Positions 1-6,980 of a DNA stretch of 23,224 bases are shown one piece after another; the first letter of the stretch is position 1; each line of letters opens with the position of its first letter. Source of the DNA: a virus; IMG/VR virus record IMGVR_UViG_3300047312_000166, positions 1 through 23,224 of that record, one strand, 5' to 3'. The notes under the pieces are model-generated. The model ran no database searches, had not been told where the DNA came from, and worked only from the letters and a program-made list of their open reading frames with translations. The position numbers and the translations under genes were made by a program.

Positions 1-65
1 ATAGTGGAACTTGCGATGCTTGTCGCTGTCCACGTTGAATCCCAATTAGTGCTGATTGTTGCCAT
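1..65 (-). CDS. Partial 5' end of a minus-strand gene, possible structural protein
   Basis: An ATG at 65-63 opens a frame that stays open to the left edge (21 codons). The visible peptide is rich in Ser, Thr and Trp (it begins MATISTNWDSTWT), as phage fibre or structural proteins often are. Upstream on the minus strand lies an AT-rich GATTAATAAATAATG stretch that resembles the promoter-like motifs seen before other minus-strand genes here. There is no close Shine-Dalgarno. It would be divergent from the glycosyltransferase gene at 102. With only 21 codons the call is tentative. Confidence 0.35.
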   Translation of the reverse strand, partial: MATISTNWDSTWTATSIASST

Positions 66-101
66 TATACATTATTTATTAATCTCCACTAATTTAATCT
101 T

Positions 102-971
102 ATGACTAAGATATTCGTCACCGCAGGAATCGGTGATTTTATAGCATCTGAATGCTTTTTTCCCGAAGATTTGAGGAAAAGCATTACCAAGATATATTAC
201 GCAACTCCAGCGCAAAAAGAAATTATTCAGATCGTTTCAGCGCTACCTAATTATCCGAATCTTAAAGAACAAGTAATCATATGGAAAGAGTTTAATAACC
301 CAGCGCCATATTGCTTCTTTCACAAGAATCACTTTGAGGGATTTTCTAAAAATCATAATGGCGATCCACTTCCAGGTGATTGGAATGAGGTTGAAGATTG
401 GAGTATCGCCATCAGGTTTAAGGCAGTTAATGAAACAAATGTCTTTAACTACTGGGAACTTTCAAAGACGTTAATTAAACAAGAAGATTTTACAGATTAT
501 ACATATTCCAGTTTAATAAAACATAAGCTATGTGATGCGCCTAGCCCGCCGCTAAATGCAGTGGCAATCGCGCCAGTAACAAGTAGTTTTGGCAGTCCTC
601 CAGAAAGAAATTTTAATGATGACGACTGGAGCACTATTTTATCATTACTAACTGAAAATAACCAGATAGGTGTAGTTTTAGGAACTGGTAATCTTTATGT
701 TCCAAATCACGGCAGAATTATTAATTTGCTTAATCAAACTTCTATTTTGCAATCGATTGAAATATTAAAACAGTGCCACGGATATTATGGTATTGACTCT
801 TTTATGTCGGTATTAGCAGCCAAGTTATTTGATAATATAAGAATTAAAAGTTTAAACTCTCACTGTTATCGCTACAAGCACATATATTATTATCCTAAAA
901 CAAATTTTGATTTTTTGTACGGAGCCAACAATCTTGTTCTTCACGCTTTTGGATTAACTGATTTAAAATGA
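102..971 (+). CDS. GT9-like glycosyltransferase (heptosyltransferase-type GT-B fold)
   Basis: This 289-residue protein resembles the GT9 (ADP-heptose:LPS heptosyltransferase) family. Its N-terminus KIFVTAGIGDF (3-13) matches the usual first strand and GxGD turn. The C-terminal half has AIAPVTSSFGSPPERNF (155-171), a GVVLGTG strand (190-196), and the end pattern SILQSIEILKQCHGYYGID (214-232) typical of the donor-binding half. It is shorter than bacterial members (about 320-350), and its donor and acceptor are unknown. No Shine-Dalgarno is visible; a TAATTTAA box sits four bases before the ATG. The stop overlaps the next start as ATGA, so the two are probably cotranslated. Role inferred: glycosylation of virion or host surface. 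Confidence 0.7.
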   Translation: MTKIFVTAGIGDFIASECFFPEDLRKSITKIYYATPAQKEIIQIVSALPNYPNLKEQVIIWKEFNNPAPYCFFHKNHFEGFSKNHNGDPLPGDWNEVEDWSIAIRFKAVNETNVFNYWELSKTLIKQEDFTDYTYSSLIKHKLCDAPSPPLNAVAIAPVTSSFGSPPERNFNDDDWSTILSLLTENNQIGVVLGTGNLYVPNHGRIINLLNQTSILQSIEILKQCHGYYGIDSFMSVLAAKLFDNIRIKSLNSHCYRYKHIYYYPKTNFDFLYGANNLVLHAFGLTDLK

Positions 972-3025
972 ACGTAATAAAAACATGTAAACACGGCCAA
1001 TTCATATACAATCCGAATGATGAATATATTGGTAGATCACTCACTAATTATGGCGAATATGAAGAAGAAGAGGTTAGGTTTTTTGAAAGCGTAATCAAAG
1101 AAGGCGATTGGGTATTAGATATTGGGGCCAATATTGGCACGCATACCATAGCTTTTTCTAAGTTAGTTGGCAATGGTGCGGTATGGGCATTTGAACCACA
1201 AAGACAGGTATATTATGCTCTTTGTGGCAATATAGCAATTAACAATTTGAGTAATGTGTACGCATTTCAACAAGTGGTTAGCAACAAAGATGGGCAAATG
1301 AAAATACCAGAACTTGATTTTAAAGTTCCAGGCAATTTCGGCGGCTTAGAGTTGCATAAAAAGTATGCGCCGAACAAGCCAAACACCATGGCAAGAATGA
1401 CCACTATTGATTTAATGAAATTAAAGAGATGTAATTTCATTAAAATAGATGTAGAGGGAATGGAAATGAACGTGTTGGCTGGGGCCAGAAACACTATCAT
1501 TAAATTTCAGCCAATCCTATTCGTTGAAAACGATAGGTTGGACATGGCCAAAGATCTAACTGAATACATAATCAAATTAGGATATAAAACATATATTTAT
1601 AAGTCATTGTTGTTTAACAAAAACAACTTTCATAAAAATCAGAATAACGTTTTTGGCTTTGTGGGATGTTTAAATTTGATTTGTATACCAAATCACATGG
1701 CGGACCAATTTGAAGCGGCGTCAGATTTTAAGCCATTTGACGGAGTATTTGACGATAATGACAAGTCTAGTTCAGCAAATGCTATGAGTATTATTCGTTG
1801 CGATTCTATAAATTATCTTCTTGAATCTGCTCAAAAATGTTCAAATATTCATGAATATGAAAAAGCAGAAGAGTACCTGAATATTGCTTTAAAAATTAAA
1901 GATGATGAACATGCTGTTTATACTGGACTAGCGGCTTTGATGTATAAGAAAACGGACTTCTCCAGAGCTTTGACATACCTTGATAAATCATTGTCGCTAG
2001 AGCATTCTTTGGCTAATTTAAACTCCAAAGGACTGACGCTAGGGTTTTTAAATCGCCCGAAAGAAGCCATAGAGTGTTTCCGAGAATATTTAATGCATAA
2101 AGAAAATGATGCACAGGTTCATTTTAATATGTCTTTGGATATGATAAAATCTGGAGATTTTAAAGAAGGCTTCCGAGAGTATGAGTGGAGGCTTCTATTG
2201 CCTAAATCGTCTGCTTATATGGAAAGGTTTGGTTCAAAGCCTATATGGGAAGGTTCGCCAAATAAAAAAGTTCTTTTGTTTATTGAGCAGGGTGTTGGTG
2301 ATTTTATACAATTCGTTAGATACGCCAAGCTTCTAAAAGAAAGAGGCTGCTATGTTATTAGCGAAATGTGGGATGATGTAAAAGATTTATTTAAAGATTA
2401 CCCTTATATTGATGAATTTGTAGCAATACGCAAATATGGCGAGGATGATTGTAAATTACCTGAATTTGACTGTATTGCATCTTGGTGCAGTTTGCCATAC
2501 ATTTTCAAAACAACTACAGAAACAATTCCTAGTGACGTACCTTATATTACTGTTAAAGATGGGTTTGATGATATTAATGGCGGAATAGGCATAGTTTGGG
2601 CAGGAAGCACCGTACACGACCATGATCATATAAGAAGCTGCTATTTGAGAGATTTAAAGCCATTAGATGGTCTTAAGTTATACTCCTTACAAAAAGGCAG
2701 TATGCAGAGAGTATGGAACAATACTGGTCCAGTTGATTTAATGGATGGATCTGATGTTAAGTATACAGATCTAGCGCCAAGAATTAATGATTTCAATGAT
2801 ACTGCTAAAATAATATCTAAATTAGATGCTGTGGCTACTGTTGATACGTCGGTGGCTCATTTAGCGGCGGCTATGGGTAAGCCAGTTTACTTGGCTCTTG
2901 GAAAATCTAATGACTTTCGTTGGTTTGATAAGGGATCTAGCTCACCTTGGTATCCGACTGTTCAGATTTTTCGGCAGGAATCGTCTTGGCTTCAGGTTTG
3001 GGAGCAAGTTCGGCAGAAACTATAA
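968..3025 (+). CDS. FkbM-type methyltransferase - TPR - GT9-like glycosyltransferase fusion
   Basis: Three domains are readable in 685 residues. Residues about 30-240 are a SAM-dependent FkbM-family methyltransferase: motif I is VLDIGANIGTHT (49-60) and the late motif is IKIDVEGMEMNVLAGA (158-173). Residues about 285-400 are TPR-like helical repeats (EKAEEYLNIALKI, SRALTYLDKSLSL, KEAIECFREYL). Residues about 434-685 are a GT9-like domain with LLFIEQGVGDFIQFVRYA (436-453) and the signature DTSVAHLAAAMGKPV (626-640). TPR-GT9 proteins are common in bacteria; the added FkbM head is less usual. FkbM enzymes O-methylate sugars or other hydroxyls, so the protein could extend and cap a glycan. The gene overlaps the upstream glycosyltransferase by four bases and the convergent small gene by 89. 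Confidence 0.9.
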   Translation: MNVIKTCKHGQFIYNPNDEYIGRSLTNYGEYEEEEVRFFESVIKEGDWVLDIGANIGTHTIAFSKLVGNGAVWAFEPQRQVYYALCGNIAINNLSNVYAFQQVVSNKDGQMKIPELDFKVPGNFGGLELHKKYAPNKPNTMARMTTIDLMKLKRCNFIKIDVEGMEMNVLAGARNTIIKFQPILFVENDRLDMAKDLTEYIIKLGYKTYIYKSLLFNKNNFHKNQNNVFGFVGCLNLICIPNHMADQFEAASDFKPFDGVFDDNDKSSSANAMSIIRCDSINYLLESAQKCSNIHEYEKAEEYLNIALKIKDDEHAVYTGLAALMYKKTDFSRALTYLDKSLSLEHSLANLNSKGLTLGFLNRPKEAIECFREYLMHKENDAQVHFNMSLDMIKSGDFKEGFREYEWRLLLPKSSAYMERFGSKPIWEGSPNKKVLLFIEQGVGDFIQFVRYAKLLKERGCYVISEMWDDVKDLFKDYPYIDEFVAIRKYGEDDCKLPEFDCIASWCSLPYIFKTTTETIPSDVPYITVKDGFDDINGGIGIVWAGSTVHDHDHIRSCYLRDLKPLDGLKLYSLQKGSMQRVWNNTGPVDLMDGSDVKYTDLAPRINDFNDTAKIISKLDAVATVDTSVAHLAAAMGKPVYLALGKSNDFRWFDKGSSSPWYPTVQIFRQESSWLQVWEQVRQKL

Positions 3026-3206
3026 CCTTTCCATTATCTAAAGTTAAGGTAAAGTTGGTTATTAGTTTATTGTTTTTTAACTTTGTAAAGAGATTATTAA
3101 TCTGGATGTGCGCATCAGAATTATCTTGAATATCGGCTGGACTGTCAGGAAAGAATAACTTTCTCGGAAGCGTAATGTGGACTTTTCCACCATCTACTAT
3201 AGGCAT
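2937..3206 (-). CDS. Small hypothetical phage protein (89 aa)
   Basis: I do not recognise a family. The start is supported by a good Shine-Dalgarno (AGGAGA, seven bases before the ATG). The N-terminal half (MPIVDGGKVHITLPRKLFF) looks like beta strands, followed by a helical middle (AHIQINNLFTKLKNNK), a strand pair, and a charged Pro/Lys/Glu tail. The last 89 bases run antisense through the end of the FkbM-TPR-GT9 gene, so its C-terminal tail is encoded opposite that protein's last 29 codons. It is divergent from the fibre-like gene at 3272 and probably shares a control region with it. Confidence 0.7.
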   Translation of the reverse strand: MPIVDGGKVHITLPRKLFFPDSPADIQDNSDAHIQINNLFTKLKNNKLITNFTLTLDNGKVIVSAELAPKPEAKTIPAEKSEQSDTKVS

Positions 3207-3237
3207 AATTGTCTCCTAAAATTCTTAGCTTGAAGCC

Positions 3238-3257
3238 TATATAAATTAGTTAACTAA
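3238..3257. promoter_or_regulatory. TATATAAAT box with adjacent perfect 12-bp palindrome
   Basis: Between the divergent genes at 3206 and 3272 lies TATATAAAT (3238-3246), close to the T4 late promoter core TATAAATA, directly followed by the perfect palindrome TTAGTTAACTAA (3246-3257). The box lies 25 bases before the plus-strand ATG and upstream of its AAGGAAA ribosome site. A near copy of the palindrome, TTAGTTTACTAA, lies in another divergent gap at 21940-21951, which suggests an operator. Promoter function is inferred. Confidence 0.4.
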
Positions 3258-3271
3258 AAGGAAAATTCACA

Positions 3272-3709
3272 ATGGCAGCAATGTCTACTTATCTTGAAGG
3301 TCAGTTTATTACCCATGTGTTCCGCACTGGAACATTTACTAAACCGACAGTATTGGCCCTAGCTCTTTGTACTACGACCCCGATTGCAAGCGATTCAGGA
3401 ACGCTAAGCGGTGCAGGTTCAACTGGTATTGAAGTAGCAAACAGTAATGGCTATACCCGAGTCACCTACAATCCACTTGACGCTAACTGGGCTGTTGCCA
3501 GCAATGGTACAACTAGCAACTCAAGCTCTATTACTTGGGCGTCAGCTACGGGTAACTGGGGGACAGTAACGTCACTCGCTATATGCGATAACATTACTTA
3601 TAATACCGGGCAAATGTTCTTTTTTTCGACGCTTGCACAAAATAAAGTTCTCAGTGCGAACGATACTTTCTCCTTCGCATCATCAGGCTTGACGGTTTCG
3701 TTTAGCTAA
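3272..3709 (+). CDS. Phage fibre / minor structural protein
   Basis: The 145-residue protein matches, from memory, a widespread phage structural family with the layout: M-S-x-Y-L-E start, P-T-V-L-A-L-A-L strand, G-T-E/GIEV, a GYTRV segment, a Gly/Asn/Ser-rich stretch, then WASATGNWGTVTSLAICD and a final NDTFSFASSGLTVSF strand. Visible here are MSTYLEGQFITHVFR (4-18), NGYTRVTYN (59-67), ITWASATGNWGTVTSLAICD (about 88-107) and the Ser/Gly end. Such proteins are usually fibre- or tail-associated virion proteins. An AAGGAAA Shine-Dalgarno supports the start. A strong terminator follows 24 bases after the stop, so it is probably a single-gene, highly expressed unit. Confidence 0.8.
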   Translation: MAAMSTYLEGQFITHVFRTGTFTKPTVLALALCTTTPIASDSGTLSGAGSTGIEVANSNGYTRVTYNPLDANWAVASNGTTSNSSSITWASATGNWGTVTSLAICDNITYNTGQMFFFSTLAQNKVLSANDTFSFASSGLTVSFS

Positions 3710-3732
3710 CTTTTTATTATATTGTTTTATCC

Positions 3733-3767
3733 AAACCCACGTCAAAATTTGACGTGGGTTTTTTATT
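3733..3767 (+). terminator. Rho-independent terminator after the fibre-like gene
   Basis: AAACCCACGTCAAA (3733-3746) pairs perfectly with TTTGACGTGGGTTT (3748-3761) around a single central base, and a T run (TTTTTT, ending TATTTT) follows. It lies 24 bases after the stop codon at 3709. The left flank lacks a long A run, so it works best for the plus strand; the minus-strand gene ending at 3797 could use it only weakly. Confidence 0.88.
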
Positions 3768-3796
3768 TTGATTAACTTGCTTTCATACTATCATTA

Positions 3797-5254
3797 TCAT
3801 TGCTGTTCTTTATTTCCATTACTTTTTCTTTTGCTAATTTTATTTTTATTTATATGCTTTTTACTGATTACTTCGTGCGTTATTTGTTTTAATGTTTGTT
3901 GTCCAGGAAATCCGTTAAATCCTCGCCGTAAATTTTGATCTAAGTTTTTCCAAGATATTCCTAATTCATCATATATTATTGAGGATGTGTCAATACAAGA
4001 CGGCAGTTTATCATTATCATTAATAAACATTTTAATCCAACTTTTTACTTGTTCAGTTGTAATTTTCCTATTTGTAATTCCTAATCTTCCGTTTTTTGGA
4101 TCATTTATATTATATCCTAGGTCGTCATTTTTGCTGCCGAAGTAATTGATCCAGAAGCACTCTCTTTGGGTTGCCGTATCTGGAGTTACTTCTTTAAAAG
4201 TTTCTAACATTAAAAATGCAAAAGCATGATCTCCTCGTTTATTCCATGATCGCTGTAAATGAATATTATCATGTTGGTTTTTTTCTAGATCCCATTGATG
4301 TTCGCTCAATCTTCCGCCTATGCCGTCCTTACTTATTGCTTGCCCTACATATATTTTACCGCTAATAGTATTAAAGATTCCGTAAATTCCGCTCACGCCA
4401 TAAAATTCACTGAATTCTCCGACTACTGCGTACGTGCCACCCAATAATTCATTACACTTATCTTTAATTTGTTTTAAAGTAAGTTCGCAAGAAGATTTAC
4501 GATACGTCAAATGATTATTAGTAGCCATTGCCATTTCTGGATCAGTAAAATTTCTAAACACTCTATCCACTAATTTATAATAACTCACTTTACACCGAAA
4601 ATCTAGTGACCACTCTTTTGCAGTCTTAGTTTCACCGAATGCAGTAATCTCTTTATTTAAGTTCCTAAATGCTTCGGGAGCGTAGTCTTTAGACAATGAC
4701 TTTTCTGGACTCATTCCATATTGAAATATCCTATTAGACAAAATGTCATAACCTACTTCGCAATTTGGGTGTTGCGATAGTTCTTTTAACGTATATTCTT
4801 TGCCTTTATAGGATACTACAGCATCCACTCTATTATTATGTGTACATTCTTCATAATAGCAATTTTCTGGTGAATACGGCTTATTATTATCTTTACGATA
4901 CATCCTGTAACTTTTTTGCCATCCTGCTTTAATTGCCCAATCCTTAAATACATCAAAGCTTGTCCACTCCGAACATACATTTTCCTTGTATTCACTGCGC
5001 ATTGCATTCCAGCACTTATACAGAGGATCTTTTTCTCTAGTTGCCTTAATAAAATGATAGCAATTATCTGGCGAAAAAGGCTTACTATTATCTTTTCTTT
5101 TGATAATTTGGCCGTCTTCCCATCCACCGTCAATCGCCCATTTTTCAAAAATCTTAAAATCTAGCCATTCCGGACAAACGCCAACATTTCCCTTAGCGCC
5201 AATCCAGGATTTGTAAAGCCGATTTGTTCTTCTGTTTTGATTAAAGTCATACAT
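3797..5254 (-). CDS. Free-standing GIY-YIG homing endonuclease with modular DNA-binding repeats
   Basis: A GIY-YIG nuclease domain is at about 286-385: GIYGIFNTISGKIYVGQA (289-306) holds the GIY and YVG elements, R315 lies in GGRLSEH, and the metal-binding Glu is in TQRECFWINYF (362-372). The N-terminal 135 residues carry two copies of an HNH/AP2-like phage module (VC.EW..F..F..WA...GW, then R/KKDN.KP[FY]SP[DE]NC), at about 26-66 and 93-134. Residues 148-243 carry two copies of a second module (KEYTLKEL...LSNRIFQYGMSPEKSL and GETKTAKEWS...LVDRVFRNFTDPEMA). The C-terminus is a basic tail. An AAGG site before the second of two nearby Met codons supports the start. It sits between a structural gene and small genes, not inside one, so it is probably a SEG-like mobile endonuclease. 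Confidence 0.87.
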   Translation of the reverse strand: MYDFNQNRRTNRLYKSWIGAKGNVGVCPEWLDFKIFEKWAIDGGWEDGQIIKRKDNSKPFSPDNCYHFIKATREKDPLYKCWNAMRSEYKENVCSEWTSFDVFKDWAIKAGWQKSYRMYRKDNNKPYSPENCYYEECTHNNRVDAVVSYKGKEYTLKELSQHPNCEVGYDILSNRIFQYGMSPEKSLSKDYAPEAFRNLNKEITAFGETKTAKEWSLDFRCKVSYYKLVDRVFRNFTDPEMAMATNNHLTYRKSSCELTLKQIKDKCNELLGGTYAVVGEFSEFYGVSGIYGIFNTISGKIYVGQAISKDGIGGRLSEHQWDLEKNQHDNIHLQRSWNKRGDHAFAFLMLETFKEVTPDTATQRECFWINYFGSKNDDLGYNINDPKNGRLGITNRKITTEQVKSWIKMFINDNDKLPSCIDTSSIIYDELGISWKNLDQNLRRGFNGFPGQQTLKQITHEVISKKHINKNKISKRKSNGNKEQQ

Positions 5255-5260
5255 ATTTCA

Positions 5261-5279
5261 CCTTATACGTATTAATCGT
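5261..5279 (-). promoter_or_regulatory. CGATTAATA promoter-like motif upstream of the homing endonuclease
   Basis: On the minus strand this reads ACGATTAATACGTATAAGG, in the 43-base gap between the Cys-rich gene and the endonuclease start. Similar [AC]CGATWA-N-TAT strings precede the genes starting at 14509, 16075, 18522, 22971 and 23056. The AAGG end also serves as the ribosome site. Function is inferred from recurrence and position. Confidence 0.4.
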
Positions 5280-5297
5280 CAAATCAAAGCCAAAACA

Positions 5298-5513
5298 TTA
5301 AGAAAAATCACTTCTAGTCAGTCGTGCTACAACGACATTCTCAGATCCAAGAGCAATTTCTGGTAAAGCGCCTATATCGTTAATAGCTCCAAATGAACGA
5401 CAAGTTGAGCAATTCCCTGCCGCTGTAGGATCATATGGTTTTTGAAATTCTGGCTGACTAGAAAGCCTTTGGTTAATAGATAAGCCGCAACAACCCGGGG
5501 GAACTAAAGTCAT
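5298..5513 (-). CDS. Small Cys-rich protein, paralogue of its upstream neighbour
   Basis: This 71-residue protein is unrecognised by family. It has a CC pair (8-9), a PEFQKPY segment, and CSTC, the same order as in the neighbour encoded at 5510-5695 (CC, PEFQRPY, CNSC), followed in both by a hydrophobic tail with PEI. The pair clearly arose by duplication. The CC plus CxxC pattern could bind zinc or form disulfides. Start and the neighbour's stop overlap as ATGA (5510-5513), so the two are translationally coupled. Confidence 0.75.
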   Translation of the reverse strand: MTLVPPGCCGLSINQRLSSQPEFQKPYDPTAAGNCSTCRSFGAINDIGALPEIALGSENVVVARLTRSDFS

Positions 5514-5695
5514 CTTGTATTTCTTTCAATCAAGATAACTGGCTGCTCCACTATTTCTGGAACAACTACTGGTTTGTCTATCCAAGTAAACATATCTCCG
5601 CATGAATTACAAGACGGAATAAAGTTATAAGGCCGTTGAAATTCTGGTGCATCAGGCACATTTTGATTACTTTGATTTGGGTCGCAACAGCTCAT
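5510..5695 (-). CDS. Small Cys-rich protein, first of a tandem paralogous pair
   Basis: This 61-residue protein starts MSCCDPNQSNQ, has PEFQRPYNF and CNSCGD, and ends in a Val/Ile/Pro-rich stretch (VVVPEIVEQPVILIE). It shares the motif order CC - PEFQ[KR]PY - CxxC - PEI with the downstream gene. No Shine-Dalgarno is visible; the start lies only 15 bases from the divergent start of the neck-protein gene, so the two must share a tiny, AT-rich control region (ACTATATATCAAT). Confidence 0.72.
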   Translation of the reverse strand: MSCCDPNQSNQNVPDAPEFQRPYNFIPSCNSCGDMFTWIDKPVVVPEIVEQPVILIERNTR

Positions 5696-5710
5696 ACACT
5701 ATATATCAAT

Positions 5711-6250
5711 ATGATACGAGACGCTTGTGGAAAACCATATCAGTTATCTGGTTCGCTTCAGATGTTTGATCAGAATAATCCTGATTTGGCCATGCTTCAC
5801 TCTATAAATGCCGAGCTATATCGCATATATGGTAGCCCGGCTTTATTCTTTCCTATTTTAATTAATGTTGATAACGTAGACAAGCTTTGGATTGAAGATA
5901 GAACTAAGCTTTGGGCACCAGGCATAGAAATATTTGTTCTATATACGCCACTCCCAGCAGTGTTTCAACAAGGCCAATTTGGTATTGATGGGCCGATGGA
6001 TTTGGTTCTTGAAACTCACAACCAATCTTTAATCGCTGCATTGGGACAAGCGCCAAGAATAGGATCTAAAATATTTTTACCACTTAAGCGTGAATGGTTT
6101 GTCTTAACTGCCGCACAGAACGAAAACTTTGCTCTATGGAATCAATTTGGTATAAATTTAATTTGTCAGAGATTCCAGGAAACGGTTACGGATGCTAGCG
6201 GCTCTCCATCTTTGGCAAACCAAACTACTACTACTTTTAATATTGATTAA
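5711..6250 (+). CDS. Probable T4 gp14-like neck protein
   Basis: I place the start at 5711 (MIRDACGKPYQL), because the in-frame extension back to 5636 would run antisense into the divergent Cys-rich gene. The 179-residue protein has the order seen in T4-like gp14 neck proteins, as I recall them: an early E-L-Y-R-I-Y-G segment (35-41), a D-K-L-W-x-E-D segment (57-63), a central strand GIEIFVLY (71-78), an F-G-I-D turn (90-93), and a late strand pair around KREWFVLTA (126-134). It is shorter than T4 gp14 (about 256). There is no Shine-Dalgarno; TATATAT ends four bases before the ATG. The N-terminus shares a motif with the next gene. gp14 helps close the head and join the tail. Confidence 0.6.
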   Translation: MIRDACGKPYQLSGSLQMFDQNNPDLAMLHSINAELYRIYGSPALFFPILINVDNVDKLWIEDRTKLWAPGIEIFVLYTPLPAVFQQGQFGIDGPMDLVLETHNQSLIAALGQAPRIGSKIFLPLKREWFVLTAAQNENFALWNQFGINLICQRFQETVTDASGSPSLANQTTTTFNID

Positions 6251-6253
6251 GTC

Positions 6254-6745
6254 ATGGCTATTATAAATAAAGACGGAACCCCATATAGATTAACTCATCC
6301 TAATCAACTGATGCTTGACCAAAACTTATCAGATGAAAAGTATGAATTACATAACTTTAATGTAAAAGAAATGCCTAAAAAAACACAAATTAAACATGAA
6401 GTAAGACAGGTTATAATTGAAAAAATTGACCCTGCTACACCACCCGAGTACCAGTTAACTATGTTGAATTGCCTGCCGGCAAAAACGATCCAAGTAAAAG
6501 ATGATCTATACGATGAAGTAAAAGTAAAGGTTCAATACGACAAGCCATCTAAAATTAGTTTTTTTATATCTAAGGTAGATGATATTTTATTTCAGTGCTG
6601 GAGCAAAACGCAAATAGGAAAAGATTCTATAATTCATCAAGCTAGGGAAAGGCGCTGGTGGATGGTAAAAGAAATAGGCGAGCAAGAGGGATGGTATTTT
6701 TATTCCTGTATACCTTCTTCAATTACGCCTTACTTTGAGGCATAG
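6254..6745 (+). CDS. Putative virion protein linked to the neck gene
   Basis: This 163-residue protein begins three bases after the neck-protein stop, with no clear Shine-Dalgarno, so it is probably coupled to it. The N-terminus INKDGTPYRLTHPNQ...LDQN parallels the neck protein's IRDACGKPYQLSG...FDQN, suggesting a shared docking segment or duplication. The middle is charged (KHEVRQVIIEKIDP), and the end has WSKTQIGK, RERRWWMVKEIG and a Ser/Pro-rich finish (CIPSSITPYF), a tail I associate with phage virion proteins. No family name can be given with confidence. Its last 23 bases overlap the convergent gene at 6723. Confidence 0.6.
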   Translation: MAIINKDGTPYRLTHPNQLMLDQNLSDEKYELHNFNVKEMPKKTQIKHEVRQVIIEKIDPATPPEYQLTMLNCLPAKTIQVKDDLYDEVKVKVQYDKPSKISFFISKVDDILFQCWSKTQIGKDSIIHQARERRWWMVKEIGEQEGWYFYSCIPSSITPYFEA

Positions 6746-6980
6746 AAACGTCCGCTTTTATTCCTAGTCTTGCTAGTTCTGCTTTATTTTGTTCTATGCA
6801 AGCTAGATAAGCCGCGCCGTAGAGGTCTGCTATCATTTGGCATAAATTTGTCACATCTTTTTCAGTCACGAATTGCGTTGCCATTCGTTCTATTAGTTCA
6901 GCGTGCGCCGGATACTTATCTTTTAGAATTTCTTTTATGAATTTATGAAGATGTGGCTTATATGGTAGATGAGAAAGCAT
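6723..6980 (-). CDS. Small helical hypothetical protein (85 aa)
   Basis: No family is recognised. The sequence is mostly helical (HLHKFIKEILKD, HAELIERMATQF, VTNLCQMIADLYGAAYLA). The start overlaps the end of the upstream DNA methyltransferase gene by 23 bases, and the 3' end overlaps the convergent virion gene by 23 bases. Its position just after a methyltransferase suggests cotranscription, but nothing shows a functional link. The first Met has no strong Shine-Dalgarno, though later Met codons would leave a much shorter product. Confidence 0.6.
   Translation of the reverse strand: MLSHLPYKPHLHKFIKEILKDKYPAHAELIERMATQFVTEKDVTNLCQMIADLYGAAYLACIEQNKAELARLGIKADVSMPQSKA

Noticed and set aside
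3-38. Short plus-strand frame ending in GTCDACRCPR
   Set aside because: Only 11 codons are visible and it overlaps other readings; the CxxCxC pattern alone is not enough.
1-105. Plus-strand open frame ending in ATGA overlap with the 102 gene (hydrophobic peptide)
   Set aside because: It has no visible start in the window. The opposite-strand reading gives a more phage-like Ser/Thr-rich peptide with its own ATG and promoter-like upstream. It stays possible as the end of an upstream gene.
2947-3129. 60-residue plus-strand ORF in the overlap region
   Set aside because: It is the shadow of the minus-strand gene 2937-3206, which has a good ribosome site; the plus ORF has none.
4816-5148. 110-residue minus-strand ORF inside the endonuclease gene
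   Set aside because: It is another frame of the GIY-YIG gene, with no ribosome site and a low-complexity product.
5636-5710. Upstream extension of the neck gene from 5636
   Set aside because: The extra 25 residues run antisense into the divergent Cys-rich gene and do not match the family start; 5711 is preferred.
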